From positions 43,476 to 107,475 of the forward strand of contig NZ_CP146233.1 of NCBI RefSeq assembly GCF_037040815.1: DNA of 64,000 bases, given 5' to 3'. This document shows, in pieces, positions 25,701-32,829 of this stretch (its first letter is position 1; each line of letters begins with the position of its first letter). A model generated the notes under the pieces. The model saw only the letters and a program-made list of their open reading frames with translations. It was not told where the DNA came from and did not search any database. Position numbers and translations under genes: made by a program. This DNA comes from Pararoseomonas sp. SCSIO 73927. Its GTDB lineage: Bacteria; Pseudomonadota; Alphaproteobacteria; Acetobacterales; Acetobacteraceae.

Positions 25701-25969
25701 ACGCGGTCTACCAGGGCGCCATGACCCGGCTGCGGCCCGTGGCCATGACCGCCCTCGTCGCGTCGCTGGGCTTCGTGCCCATGGCCATCGCGACCGGCCC
25801 CGGGGCTGAGGTCCAGAAGCCGCTGGCGACCGTCGTCATCGGCGGCCTCATCACCGCGACGCTGCTCACCCTGCTGGTGCTGCCCGCCCTGTACGTGATG
25901 TTCGGCCGCGTGCAGGCGCCCGCGACCGAGGAGGCGCCCGCCCGGGCGGGCCACGCCCCGGCCGAGTGA
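22727..25969 (+). CDS. czcA: Heavy-metal RND pump CzcA
   Basis: The 1080-residue protein is full length for the HME-RND family. It starts MIGPILDFSVRNRW and includes the periplasmic porter loops with SRNGFSQVTAVFTESTDIYF. The proton-relay segment DFGLIVDGAVIITEN lies near 425-440 in the fourth membrane helix. This pattern with Asp and Glu is typical for Zn/Cd/Co exporters and not for the copper pump CusA. A proton gradient drives export through CzcB and CzcC. Codon use matches its neighbours, and no damage is seen. Confidence 0.93.
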   Translation: MIGPILDFSVRNRWTVVLLAVIAACIGAWSVTRLPIDATPDITNNQAQINTLAPSLSPYEIEKQVTFPIETALAGIPGLESTRSISRNGFSQVTAVFTESTDIYFARQQVLERLIEAREAMPEGVEPRLGPVSTGLGEVTMWTVNFAPRKQGDVVPDGQPGWQADGSYLTPERERLATEADRATYLRTVQDWIIRPQVRNVRGVAGVDAIGGYTKQYVVQPDPARLIALGLSFSDLSTAIERNNVSTGAGYVERGGEGLVVRSGGRVTSVAELEQVVVATREGVPILLRDVGRVTIGQAPRTGSASGNGQEMVVGTALMLLGENSRIVAEAVHAKVDDLRRTLPRGVEAVTVLDRGLLVDATIHTVAKNLGEGALLVIVILFLMLGNIRAAIITALVIPVTMLLTAFGMVRGGISANLMSLGALDFGLIVDGAVIITENSLRHLAERQHEKGRLLTVVERLQTVADSAKEMIRPSLYGQAIIILVYAPLLTFTGVEGKMFIPMALTVIIALVCAFILSLTLVPALIAIWISGRVQEKDVAIVRGLKHAYAPLLGGALRAPFPVVAAGALLFVACLGLFSRLGQEFIPTLDEGNLAMQALRIPSTSLQQSQAMQSVLERRISRLPEVQVIYSKTGTAEVASDPMPPNASDTFIILKPRSEWPDPSLPKAELVRRIEASVAGIPGNAMEFSQPIQMRFNELLAGVRGDLAVKVFGDEYGPMLQVAGQISNILNGIEGAEDVKVEQATGLPFLEITVNRAEVARRGLSVADVQAVVATAIGGREAGMVYEGDRRFAIVVRLPESLRGNFETLRSLPVPLPPVAGRPAASVPLQQVATLRVVEGPNQISREQGRRRVVVQANARGRDIGSIVAEAQARVEREVQLPPGYTVTWGGQFENLAKARERLTVVVPACFLLILVLLYAALGSVRDALVVFSGVPLALSGGLLALWLRDMPFSVPAAVGFIALSGVAVLNGLVMATSIKDLILRGHLSLRDAVYQGAMTRLRPVAMTALVASLGFVPMAIATGPGAEVQKPLATVVIGGLITATLLTLLVLPALYVMFGRVQAPATEEAPARAGHAPAE

Positions 25970-26038
25970 GCGTGCCGGTGGCCGCCGTTCCCGGCGGCCA
26001 CCGGGTTCGACCAACCCCAGTCACCAAGGATCTATGAC

Positions 26039-26416
26039 ATGCGCAGGACCATCCTCGCGGCCATCGCGGCCGCCGCACTCTCCACGGGCGCCCTGGCCCA
26101 GCAGGGTCACAGCCACGGCGACCAGGGCCCGCACGGCGGCAAGATGCAGGACGTGGTGGGCGTCCACGCCGAGCTGCTGACGTCCGAGCGGACACTAACC
26201 GTCCACCTCTACGACGAGGCCGGAAAGCCCGTCCCCGCGGCGGGCTACACGGCCTCGGCCCTGGTCGGCTCGGGGCAGTCGCGCCAGGTCGTCCAGCTGG
26301 CACCCGGCGCGGAGAACACAATGACCGGGGCCGCCGCGAGCCCGGTCGCCCGCGGAACCTCTGTCACGCTGCAGATCAAGAACCCCGCCGGTCGCAGCGG
26401 CCAGGCGCGGTTCTGA
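26039..26416 (+). CDS. Periplasmic His-containing protein of the czc operon
   Basis: A 125-residue secreted protein (signal about 1-21, ALA-QQ). The mature start GHSHGDQGPHGGKM is His-rich, and a beta-rich domain follows (VHAELLTSERTLTVHLYDEAGKPVPAAGY). Proteins of this design are often encoded next to RND metal pumps and are thought to bind metal in the periplasm. It lies 69 bases after czcA on the same strand and precedes a hairpin, so it is probably the last gene of the operon. Confidence 0.72.
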   Translation: MRRTILAAIAAAALSTGALAQQGHSHGDQGPHGGKMQDVVGVHAELLTSERTLTVHLYDEAGKPVPAAGYTASALVGSGQSRQVVQLAPGAENTMTGAAASPVARGTSVTLQIKNPAGRSGQARF

Positions 26417-26434
26417 GGCGGCGGCCCGTGTGAT

Positions 26435-26456
26435 CGCCCGCCCGACCGGGCGGGCG
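26435..26456 (+). terminator. GC-rich hairpin after the czc operon
   Basis: A perfect 10-bp stem (CGCCCGCCCG/CGGGCGGGCG) lies 18 bases after the stop at 26416. It has no T-run, but the place fits a terminator or attenuator between czcCBA and the two-component genes. Confidence 0.5.
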
Positions 26457-26505
26457 CCTGCCGCCGTGCAGCTCCGCGCGGCGGCGAAGGCCTGAGGATC
26501 ATCTC

Positions 26506-26601
26506 ATGGCGATGCAATCGAAGGACCCCGGGGCCCTGGACGGGCCCCGGCGGGACATGAACGTCCACGCCGCACCGCGGGTGGCCGGAGGCGCAGGATG
26601 A
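26506..26601 (+). CDS. Possible 31-residue leader peptide
   Basis: A short frame begins with ATG after GAGGA (spacer 7) and ends TGA at 26599-26601, overlapping the response-regulator start as ATGA. It encodes MAMQSKDPGALDG and further Arg/Pro/Gly residues. The good ribosome site and the coupling suggest it may control translation of the regulator, but chance cannot be excluded. Confidence 0.35.
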   Translation: MAMQSKDPGALDGPRRDMNVHAAPRVAGGAG

Positions 26602-27404
26602 ACGAGAGAAACCCGGGCAGTGCGGGGAGCGAGCCGCCGTGCGGCACGCCGACCCAGACCGAGCCGCCCCTGTACGGCGAGGGGCGCCACGTCCTCGTGG
26701 TCGAGGACGACGAGGAGATGCGGAAGCTCCTGCTGTCGCACCTCCGCCGCAGCGGCTTCCGCGCCAGCGGGGCGCGGGACGGCGTCGACATGGAGCGGCT
26801 GCTCGTCTCCGCGCCGGTGGACCTGATCCTGTTGGACGTGATGCTGCCGGGCCAGTCCGGTTTCGAGCTCTGCCGCGAGCTGCGGGCACAGGGCGACATG
26901 CCCATCATCATGCTGACCGCCCTCGGGGAGACCTCGGACCGCGTGACCGGGCTGGAGCTCGGGGCCGACGATTTCATTGTGAAGCCGCCCGAGCCGCGCG
27001 AGCTGGTGGCCCGGATACGGGCGCTGTTACGGCGGACCGACGGCAAGGAAGGACATGCCGGGACGCCGAGGCGCGAGATCGCGCACTTCGCGGGCTGGTC
27101 GCTCGACACGAGGCGACGTGAGCTGTTCCAGCCCGACGGGGTGGGCGTCGACCTGACGGGGGGCGAGTACGACGTCCTGCTGGTCTTCGTGGAGCGGCCG
27201 CAGCGAATCCTCACCCGGGACCAGCTCCTCGACCTCGCCCGCAACCGCCCCTACGGCGGCCTCGGCCGCTCCATGGACGTCCAGGTCAGCCGCCTGAGGT
27301 CCAAGCTAGACTCCCTTCCCGGTGCCGAGGCGCGCCCGTCCCTCATCAAGACGGTGAGGAACGCCGGGTACATGTTCACGAGCCCCGTCGAATGGACCGG
27401 CTGA
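26598..27404 (+). CDS. OmpR-family response regulator (CzcR-like)
   Basis: The 268-residue protein has a receiver domain (about 30-145) with the acidic pair EDDEE, the phosphorylation site in LILLDVMLPG and the conserved Lys in FIVKPPEPRE. A C-terminal winged helix (about 160-262) ends GYMFTSPVEW. Normal receivers read KPF; here it is KPPEPRE. It binds DNA when phosphorylated, probably controlling czc or the secreted-protein genes. A 27-residue extension precedes the receiver. The gene overlaps the kinase gene by 13 bases. Confidence 0.9.
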   Translation: MNERNPGSAGSEPPCGTPTQTEPPLYGEGRHVLVVEDDEEMRKLLLSHLRRSGFRASGARDGVDMERLLVSAPVDLILLDVMLPGQSGFELCRELRAQGDMPIIMLTALGETSDRVTGLELGADDFIVKPPEPRELVARIRALLRRTDGKEGHAGTPRREIAHFAGWSLDTRRRELFQPDGVGVDLTGGEYDVLLVFVERPQRILTRDQLLDLARNRPYGGLGRSMDVQVSRLRSKLDSLPGAEARPSLIKTVRNAGYMFTSPVEWTG

Positions 27405-28756
27405 GGAGGATCCTGCCCGAGACGCTCGCGACCCGCACGGTCGCGGCCCTCCTCATCGGCTTCGCGGTGCTGTTCGGCGCCATGGTGGTCGTTCACGACT
27501 ACCTCCTCCGCCATGCCGTCGACTGGAGCACGGAGGAACTCCTGTCCCAGCGGCTCGCGACGCTCCTCGACGCCCTCGCGGCCGCCCCGCCCGGCGCCCA
27601 GGACAGCATCGCGCGGGCGATGTCCCGGCCGGGCCTCGAAATCAATCCCCTGGCCGAGCAGACCCCCGTCGCGGGCGGCACGCTGAACGCCGCCGCCCGG
27701 CGGATCTCCGAGCGCACCCAGGCCCTGGTCGCGGTCGCCAGGAACTTCCGGGTCGATGCGGGACGCGTGGATCCGGCCAACGGGCACCTCATCGGCATCG
27801 CGGCATCCGCCCGGCTCGGCGACGGCTCGTGGGTCGACATTGAGATGCGGACCTTCGACCTGCTCTCGGCGGAGCTGAAGGCGCTGTACCTCTACGCGGG
27901 CGCCTTCGGGCTGGCGCTGCTCGTCGCCGTCGGGCTGGCAGCCCGGGCCGTGGCCTCGCCCGTGTCGGCCCTGGCAGGTGCCGTCTCCCGGATGGATCCC
28001 GCGGGGGAGGTAGAAGCCGTGGAGACGACTGGACCGCGGGAAGTGCGGCAGCTCGCCGACGCGCTCAACGGGATGGCCAGGAGGACACGCGACGCCTTCC
28101 GGCAGCGCACGCTCGCCCTGGGCGCACTGTCCCACGACCTCATGTCGCCCATCACGCGAATGCGCCTCAGGGTGGACGACCTCCGGCCCGAGGTGAGCGA
28201 CCCGCTCCGCCGTGACCTGGCCGAGATGGAGACGATGGTCTCGGACGTCCTGGCCTACCTGCGCGGCGGGGATGGCGGCGAGATCGCCCGCCCCCTCGCG
28301 ATCGCCGCCCTGGTCCACAGCATCACCGACGAGTTCGCCGATGCCGGGCAGGCCGTCGAGGAGCGCGGGATGAACAGGCGGGCCATAGCGACCGTGCGCC
28401 GGGTCGCGCTGAAGCGGGCGGTCACGAACCTCGTCGCCAACGCCTTCCGGCACGGCGAGCGGCCATGGGTGGAAGTGGAGGCCACGGAGGATGAGGCCGT
28501 GATACGGGTCGGCGACCGCGGTCCCGGGATTCCTGCCGAGGACCTGCCCCGCGTGACCGAGCCTTTCTTCCGGGGCGATCGCGCCCGGACCAGCGGGGGC
28601 GGCAGCGGCCTCGGCCTCGCCACCGCCCGGGCCATCGCCGAATCGCACGGCGGGCGCCTCGAGATCACGAGCGAGCCGGGCAGGGGAACCGTCGCCACCA
28701 TCCGCCTTCCCGTGGACGTCCCGACGCCCGGCCAGAAGGCGAAAACCAAGCAATAA
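27392..28756 (+). CDS. Sensor histidine kinase (CzcS-like)
   Basis: The 454-residue membrane kinase has two membrane helices (about 14-34 and 168-190) around a periplasmic sensor of about 130 residues. A HAMP-like linker, the H-box LSHDLMSPITRMRLR, and the N (NLVANAFRHGE), D (GDRGPGIP) and G (GGGSGLGLATARAI) boxes follow. It phosphorylates the overlapping response regulator. The position next to czcCBA suggests sensing of periplasmic metal. The sensor domain has no recognised fold, so the signal is inferred. Confidence 0.9.
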   Translation: MDRLRRILPETLATRTVAALLIGFAVLFGAMVVVHDYLLRHAVDWSTEELLSQRLATLLDALAAAPPGAQDSIARAMSRPGLEINPLAEQTPVAGGTLNAAARRISERTQALVAVARNFRVDAGRVDPANGHLIGIAASARLGDGSWVDIEMRTFDLLSAELKALYLYAGAFGLALLVAVGLAARAVASPVSALAGAVSRMDPAGEVEAVETTGPREVRQLADALNGMARRTRDAFRQRTLALGALSHDLMSPITRMRLRVDDLRPEVSDPLRRDLAEMETMVSDVLAYLRGGDGGEIARPLAIAALVHSITDEFADAGQAVEERGMNRRAIATVRRVALKRAVTNLVANAFRHGERPWVEVEATEDEAVIRVGDRGPGIPAEDLPRVTEPFFRGDRARTSGGGSGLGLATARAIAESHGGRLEITSEPGRGTVATIRLPVDVPTPGQKAKTKQ

Positions 28757-28892
28757 GTTTTCCGGGTCGTTGCTGGCTGTTTCCGGGTTTCATCGTGTTG
28801 TTTCCACGCGGGCGCAGCAGGACAATGCTCGTTGTCAGTGCATTTCGGCCTTGCACAATCGGCGGCGCAGTATCGCCCCGAGGAGACTTCCA

Positions 28893-29525
28893 ATGCCGAA
28901 GTTCATGACACCCGTCGCGCTTGTCGGCGCTACCCTGACGCTCGCGGCCTGCTCCGCCGGGCAGGTGGCCTCGACGCCGCCCACCACCACGGCGCTGAGC
29001 GGCGTCGTCTGCCCGCCAGCCGGGACCGTTGCGGTGCGCGACGACGGCGTTCGCGTCCGCTACGCGGGCGCCGATCCGAACGATCCGGCCGTCTGCCTGG
29101 TCCGCACGCAGCAGGGAACCGCCCGGGCACTCGGCGGCCTCCTGACCACGCACCCCATGAACGAGGGCATCCGCCGCCAGGCGCTGGCGTCCCTGTTCCC
29201 GCTCGCACCGGGACGCTCGTCCACGGCGCGGTACCAGCTCGTCAACCAAGCCTTCCGGCCCGACATGCAGCCCGTCCCCTTCGAGGAGAGCTTCCGCGTC
29301 GTCGGCGAGACGGTCTTCCAGACGGAGAGCGAGGAGCGCCCGGCGTGGGCCGTGGAGGGCACGTTGAGGAGCATGCTGGACACCTCCTTCGTGTTGCACT
29401 CGACCTACACGATCGACAAGGAAACCGGGGCGATCCTGGCGCAGGCTGGCACGAGCAGGGCGGGAGCGGTGTATTCGGCCCGGCCGTGGCGCGTCACCGA
29501 GCTGACCCTGCCGACCCGCCGGTAG
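28893..29525 (+). CDS. Putative lipoprotein, unknown function
   Basis: AGGAG at 28881-28885 supports the ATG at 28893, giving 210 residues. The N-terminus ends in a lipobox (LTLAAC), so it should be lipidated at Cys20 or so and kept at the membrane. The rest is beta-rich without metal-binding clusters (AVRDDGVRVRYAG, FVLHSTYTIDKETGAILA). No family is recognised. It opens a run of small exported proteins downstream of the two-component system. Confidence 0.65.
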   Translation: MPKFMTPVALVGATLTLAACSAGQVASTPPTTTALSGVVCPPAGTVAVRDDGVRVRYAGADPNDPAVCLVRTQQGTARALGGLLTTHPMNEGIRRQALASLFPLAPGRSSTARYQLVNQAFRPDMQPVPFEESFRVVGETVFQTESEERPAWAVEGTLRSMLDTSFVLHSTYTIDKETGAILAQAGTSRAGAVYSARPWRVTELTLPTRR

Positions 29526-29662
29526 TCCGGCGTTCGATGGCCCGGCCGTCCGTGCCGGACGGTCGGGCCTGAGGGCGACACAGGTGGGCTCGTCTTCCAC
29601 CCACACCAGCGATGTTGGTCCCGCATCCGAGCCAGGGGGGCCACAAGGGGGATCGACGCCAC

Positions 29663-30235
29663 ATGAGCGGAGAAAGGTCGAGCAGGTGGCGCATCGCGGC
29701 GGTCCTCCTGTCGTGCGTGCCCGCGCTGCTGGCGCCCGGTGGGAAGGCGGCAGCCGACACCGCATGGACCCGGCGCGCGGGCGCCTGGAGCGTGTCCCTC
29801 TACCTCGGGGAGCGCGGCGATGCCTGGTGCGGATGGACCACCATGTGGACGGACGCCACCGGCGGGCTGGGGCGCAGCCTCTCCCTCCAGATGCGGGGCG
29901 CCGAGGCCATCCTCTTCCTGTTCCTGGAGGGGGCTGGAACGAATGCCCTGAGCCCCAGGAGCGAGCTGGCGCTAAGCATCGACGGGCTCCGCGAGGTCGC
30001 CCTGGCCGACCTCGTGCGGTCGCTGCCAAATGGCTTCCTGATGGCGCGCGGCGTTCTCGCGGCCGATGCCGGGGAACGAGTGCGCCTTGTCGCCCGGCTC
30101 GCGGCGGCATCCTCCATCGAGTTGACCATGCCCGGCGGCGGAACCTGGCCCATCCCGGCGACGGGCCTGGCGCAGACCGCACCGGCCCTCGGCAGGTGCC
30201 TCGCCGAGATGGAAGCCCCTGGGCCGCCACGTTGA
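29663..30235 (+). CDS. Secreted protein, unknown function
   Basis: From the ATG at 29663 it has 190 residues with a signal peptide (about 8-31, ending KAAA-DT). The mature protein is beta-rich with two Cys far apart (AWCGWTTMW and GRCLAEME), which may form a disulphide. The pattern AGAWSVSLYLGERGDAWCGW recalls secreted proteins of unknown role in Acetobacteraceae, but a family cannot be named. It lies in the exported-protein cluster. Confidence 0.55.
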   Translation: MSGERSSRWRIAAVLLSCVPALLAPGGKAAADTAWTRRAGAWSVSLYLGERGDAWCGWTTMWTDATGGLGRSLSLQMRGAEAILFLFLEGAGTNALSPRSELALSIDGLREVALADLVRSLPNGFLMARGVLAADAGERVRLVARLAAASSIELTMPGGGTWPIPATGLAQTAPALGRCLAEMEAPGPPR

Positions 30236-30300
30236 CGCCGATGTAGGCCGGAAGGCGCAGGGTTCTCCGGCATTCGGGATTTACAAGCCGGAAACACGTC

Positions 30301-30360
30301 GGAAAAGAAAAGTAATCATCAAGACAAAAATCCAAATACACAAATAAAAACATTAGGATC
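30301..30360. promoter_or_regulatory. A-rich stretch upstream of small secreted genes
   Basis: 35 of 60 bases are A, in sharp contrast to the surrounding GC-rich DNA. It lies 80 bases ahead of the gene at 30440 and probably forms an UP-element-like or curved promoter region. Confidence 0.4.
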
Positions 30361-30439
30361 CGCTGAAAAATTGGGCCTCTGGCGTTATCTTCTCGGCAGG
30401 GCGGAAAGAAGCCGTCAGCACCCACACGGAGAAGAGAAG

Positions 30440-30715
30440 ATGTTCCGCAGCAAGAAGATGAAGGCGACGGGAACCCTGGCTCTCGCGGCCGCTATGTTCG
30501 CGCCGTTCGTCGCCACGACTGCCTCGGCCGAGGGATACTACCCGCAGCAGGTCTTCCAGACGCAGGTCATGTCGCGCAGCGACGTCCAGCCCCACACCCA
30601 CGAGGACCACTACCGGCCGCGGCCGCAGGATCTCCCCTACGCAGGCATGCAGGGGGCGAAGCAGACCTTCCTCGAGCAGAGCGGCGCGACCGGCGGCGGC
30701 GGCCAGGGTCAGTGA
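30440..30715 (+). CDS. Small secreted protein, unknown function
   Basis: GGAGAAGAGAAG before the ATG at 30440 supports this start. The 91-residue product has a signal peptide (about 1-30, TASA-EG), then a Tyr/Gln/His-containing chain (YYPQQVFQTQVMSRSD, HTHEDHYRPR) and a Gly-rich end. The HTHEDHYRPRPQ segment could bind metal. No family is recognised. It lies just upstream of another small secreted gene. Confidence 0.6.
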   Translation: MFRSKKMKATGTLALAAAMFAPFVATTASAEGYYPQQVFQTQVMSRSDVQPHTHEDHYRPRPQDLPYAGMQGAKQTFLEQSGATGGGGQGQ

Positions 30716-30803
30716 GGCATCCCGGCGCGGCGGCCGGACGACCGCCGCACCACCGGGCCTCATCCAGCCCCTTGGACGCACGCGCTCAGCAGGAGACACC
30801 CCA

Positions 30804-31079
30804 ATGAGGAACCACGCCCTCGCCCTTGCCCTCGGACTGGTGGCGCTGCCCGCGCTGGCCCAGTCCCCGGTGACGCAGGGTTCCGGGCCGCCCCAGGTCA
30901 TGGTCCCGACCGCACCGCATCCCGGCCACCCGGCCGCCATGGTCCCGGACCAGGGGGCAGGCGTGCCGGGAGCCGCGGCCTCCCCGGCTGCCCCGCACGG
31001 CCCCGACCACAGCGGCGAAGGTCCGCCGAGCCCGCAGGCTGGCGTACCAGGCATCCAGGATCCCTCGCAGCAGAATTAG
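30804..31079 (+). CDS. Small secreted protein with AGVPG motifs, paralogue of 1872-2201
   Basis: The 91-residue protein has a signal peptide (about 1-20, ALA-QS) and a mature part rich in Pro, His and Gly. It shares DQGAGVPG and PQAGVPGxQDPS, in the same order and spacing, with the protein at 1872. GGAGA lies 7-8 bases upstream of the ATG. The two copies sit in a copper and a Zn/Cd locus, which points to a general role in metal stress. No known family is recognised. Confidence 0.68.
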   Translation: MRNHALALALGLVALPALAQSPVTQGSGPPQVMVPTAPHPGHPAAMVPDQGAGVPGAAASPAAPHGPDHSGEGPPSPQAGVPGIQDPSQQN

Positions 31080-31260
31080 CGGCCGAGGCGCTGGACTCAG
31101 CGAGAGCCGGGCGCCGCGGGCATTTACAAAACTAAATATTCGAGCGGGGAACGGCGTCTCGGGATCCGGAGTTTACCGCGAACCGAGGCGTCGCACTGTG
31201 GAAGCCATGGATGCCAGGCGGTGACGGCGGGCTCGGGGCCAGTCAGGAAGGAGCGCGAGG

Positions 31261-31533
31261 ATGCCGCAGGAACAGCCGGGCCCGCACCACGATCATCCCG
31301 GGCACAAGCCGGGCGACCTCGACCAGCACGGCCATCGCGACCAGGCGACGAAGGAGGTTCCCGGTCAGCACCATGACCATCCGGGGCACACGCCGGGCGA
31401 TCTCGACCCGGAGGGCCACCGCGACAGGAGCGTCACGGAGACGCCCGGTCCCCACCACGACCACCCGGGCCACAAGCCCGGCGACCTGGACGAGCACGGA
31501 CACCGCGACAAGAGCGCGCCGCCGCTGCCGTGA
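31261..31533 (+). CDS. Histidine-rich protein of three 28-residue repeats
   Basis: The 90-residue protein has no signal peptide. Apart from the first five residues it consists of three tandem repeats, each with PGxHHDHPGHxPGDLD, then a GHRD motif and a short variable end. Seventeen His are spread over the three units. AAGGAG lies 10 bases before the ATG. Such His-Asp repeats are expected to bind Zn, Ni, Cu or Co in the cytosol. It precedes the CDF exporter by 264 bases. No described family is recognised, and the repeat is internal at the DNA level too (84-base units). Confidence 0.72.
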   Translation: MPQEQPGPHHDHPGHKPGDLDQHGHRDQATKEVPGQHHDHPGHTPGDLDPEGHRDRSVTETPGPHHDHPGHKPGDLDEHGHRDKSAPPLP

Positions 31534-31722
31534 ACGACAGGCGGGGCCATAGGGCGGCCCCGCCCCGCCGCCCGTCTACGCGGCCCTCAGTCCTGCCAGG
31601 AGCAGGCGCACGGGATGGGCGACTAGGTTCCCGATCTGGTCGCCCTCGTGCCCTGCCGACATAGTGCGCGGGGCGCGCCGGTCATGCCGACGCCCTCCGC
31701 GTCATCGGCGACAAGTTTTTCC

Positions 31723-31753
31723 TTGATGCTCCAGTGACTGGAGATTGTACCCA
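31723..31753 (+). promoter_or_regulatory. MerR-type promoter of the CDF exporter gene
   Basis: TTGATG (31723-31728) and TACCCA (31748-31753) are 19 bases apart and flank the perfect dyad CTCCAG/CTGGAG with centre TGA. It precedes the CDF start by 45 bases. Confidence 0.8.
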
Positions 31754-31797
31754 CCCTTGCGGCGGCCCCGAGGCGGTGGGCCGACGTGGAGGTGCGA

Positions 31798-32724
31798 ATG
31801 GGACAGGATCACGACCATGGGGTGGGCAACGCCAACTCCGCCGCGCTGACGAAGGCGCTCGCCCTGACCGGCACCTTCCTGCTGGCCGAGGTCGCGGGCG
31901 CCTACGTCTTCAACAGTCTCGCGCTCCTGTCCGACGCGGCCCACATGCTGACCGACGCGCTGGCCCTGGCCGTGGCGCTCGTCGCCATCCGCATCGGCCG
32001 CCGTCCCGCGGACAGGCGCCGGACCTGGGGCTACCACCGCTTCGAGATCCTCGCGACCGCCTTCAACGCCTCCCTGCTGTTCCTGGTGGCGATCTACATC
32101 CTCTACGAGGCGTACCAGCGCTTCCGCGAGCCCGCCGAGGTCGGCACCGTCGGCATGCTGGCCGTCGCCGCCTTCGGCCTGCTGGTGAACTGGATCTCCA
32201 TGCGCCTGCTCGCGGGCGGCAGCGAGAGCAGCCTCAACGTGAAGGGCGCCTACCTGGAGGTCTGGAGCGACTTCCTGGGTTCGATCGCTGTCATCGTCGG
32301 CGCGGCGGTCATCTGGGCGACCGGCTGGACCTGGGTGGACCCGGTGCTCGGCATCGGCATCGCCCTATGGGTCCTTCCACGCACCTGGACCCTCCTGTCC
32401 GAGGCCATCGACGTGCTGCTGGAGAGCGTGCCTCGCGGCATCGATCTGGATGCCGTCGAGACCGCGATGCGGGACACGCCGGGGGTGCGAGACATCCACG
32501 ATCTGCACGTCTGGTCCCTGACCAGCGGCAAGGTGGCCCTATCGGCCCACGTGGTGGTCGAGCCCTCCCTGGCCCGGGAGGACCGCCTGGAGGATGCCTT
32601 GGGCACCATGCTGGCCGGGCGGTTCGGCATCACCCACGCGACAGTCCAGGCCGAGCTGGCGGGCGCCCACGGGGGCACCACGACGGACAACTGGGGCGCC
32701 GCGGAAGCAGGGCACCGCCACTGA
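31798..32724 (+). CDS. czcD: CDF-family metal cation exporter (CzcD/ZitB-like)
   Basis: The 308-residue protein has six membrane helices and the CDF metal site in helix 2 (SLALLSDAAHMLTDALAL, H and D) and helix 5 (SDFLGS). A cytosolic C-terminal domain follows (RDIHDLHVWSLTSGK), and His-rich ends include MGQDHDHG and GHRH. GGAGGT ahead of the ATG at 31798 supports this start over 31786. It exchanges cytosolic Zn or Cd for protons. The MerR-type promoter in front makes it metal-inducible. Confidence 0.9.
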   Translation: MGQDHDHGVGNANSAALTKALALTGTFLLAEVAGAYVFNSLALLSDAAHMLTDALALAVALVAIRIGRRPADRRRTWGYHRFEILATAFNASLLFLVAIYILYEAYQRFREPAEVGTVGMLAVAAFGLLVNWISMRLLAGGSESSLNVKGAYLEVWSDFLGSIAVIVGAAVIWATGWTWVDPVLGIGIALWVLPRTWTLLSEAIDVLLESVPRGIDLDAVETAMRDTPGVRDIHDLHVWSLTSGKVALSAHVVVEPSLAREDRLEDALGTMLAGRFGITHATVQAELAGAHGGTTTDNWGAAEAGHRH

Positions 32725-32772
32725 CGGGTGACCCTGGCGGGCGTTTCCCCAGGGCGGCCCGCAAATTCTCCC

Positions 32773-32803
32773 TTGAACCTCCAGCCACTGGAGGTCCCAT
32801 CTC
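32773..32803 (+). promoter_or_regulatory. MerR-type promoter of the zntA-like ATPase gene
   Basis: TTGAAC (32773-32778) and CATCTC (32798-32803) are 19 bases apart and enclose the perfect 8-bp dyad ACCTCCAG/CTGGAGGT. It is closely similar to the czcCBA promoter at 19922. Confidence 0.85.
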
Positions 32804-32829
32804 AGAAGCCGTCAGCAGGAGGTCGCTAG

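Noticed and set aside
28665..30425. A 586-codon minus-strand open frame
   Set aside because: It crosses several real + strand genes with signal peptides and ribosome sites and has the low-complexity Arg/Pro/Ala composition of a shadow.
31276..31533. Repeated 84-base units considered as a CRISPR array
   Set aside because: The units are long, in frame, differ mainly at third codon positions and variable residues, and have no spacers. They are coding repeats.
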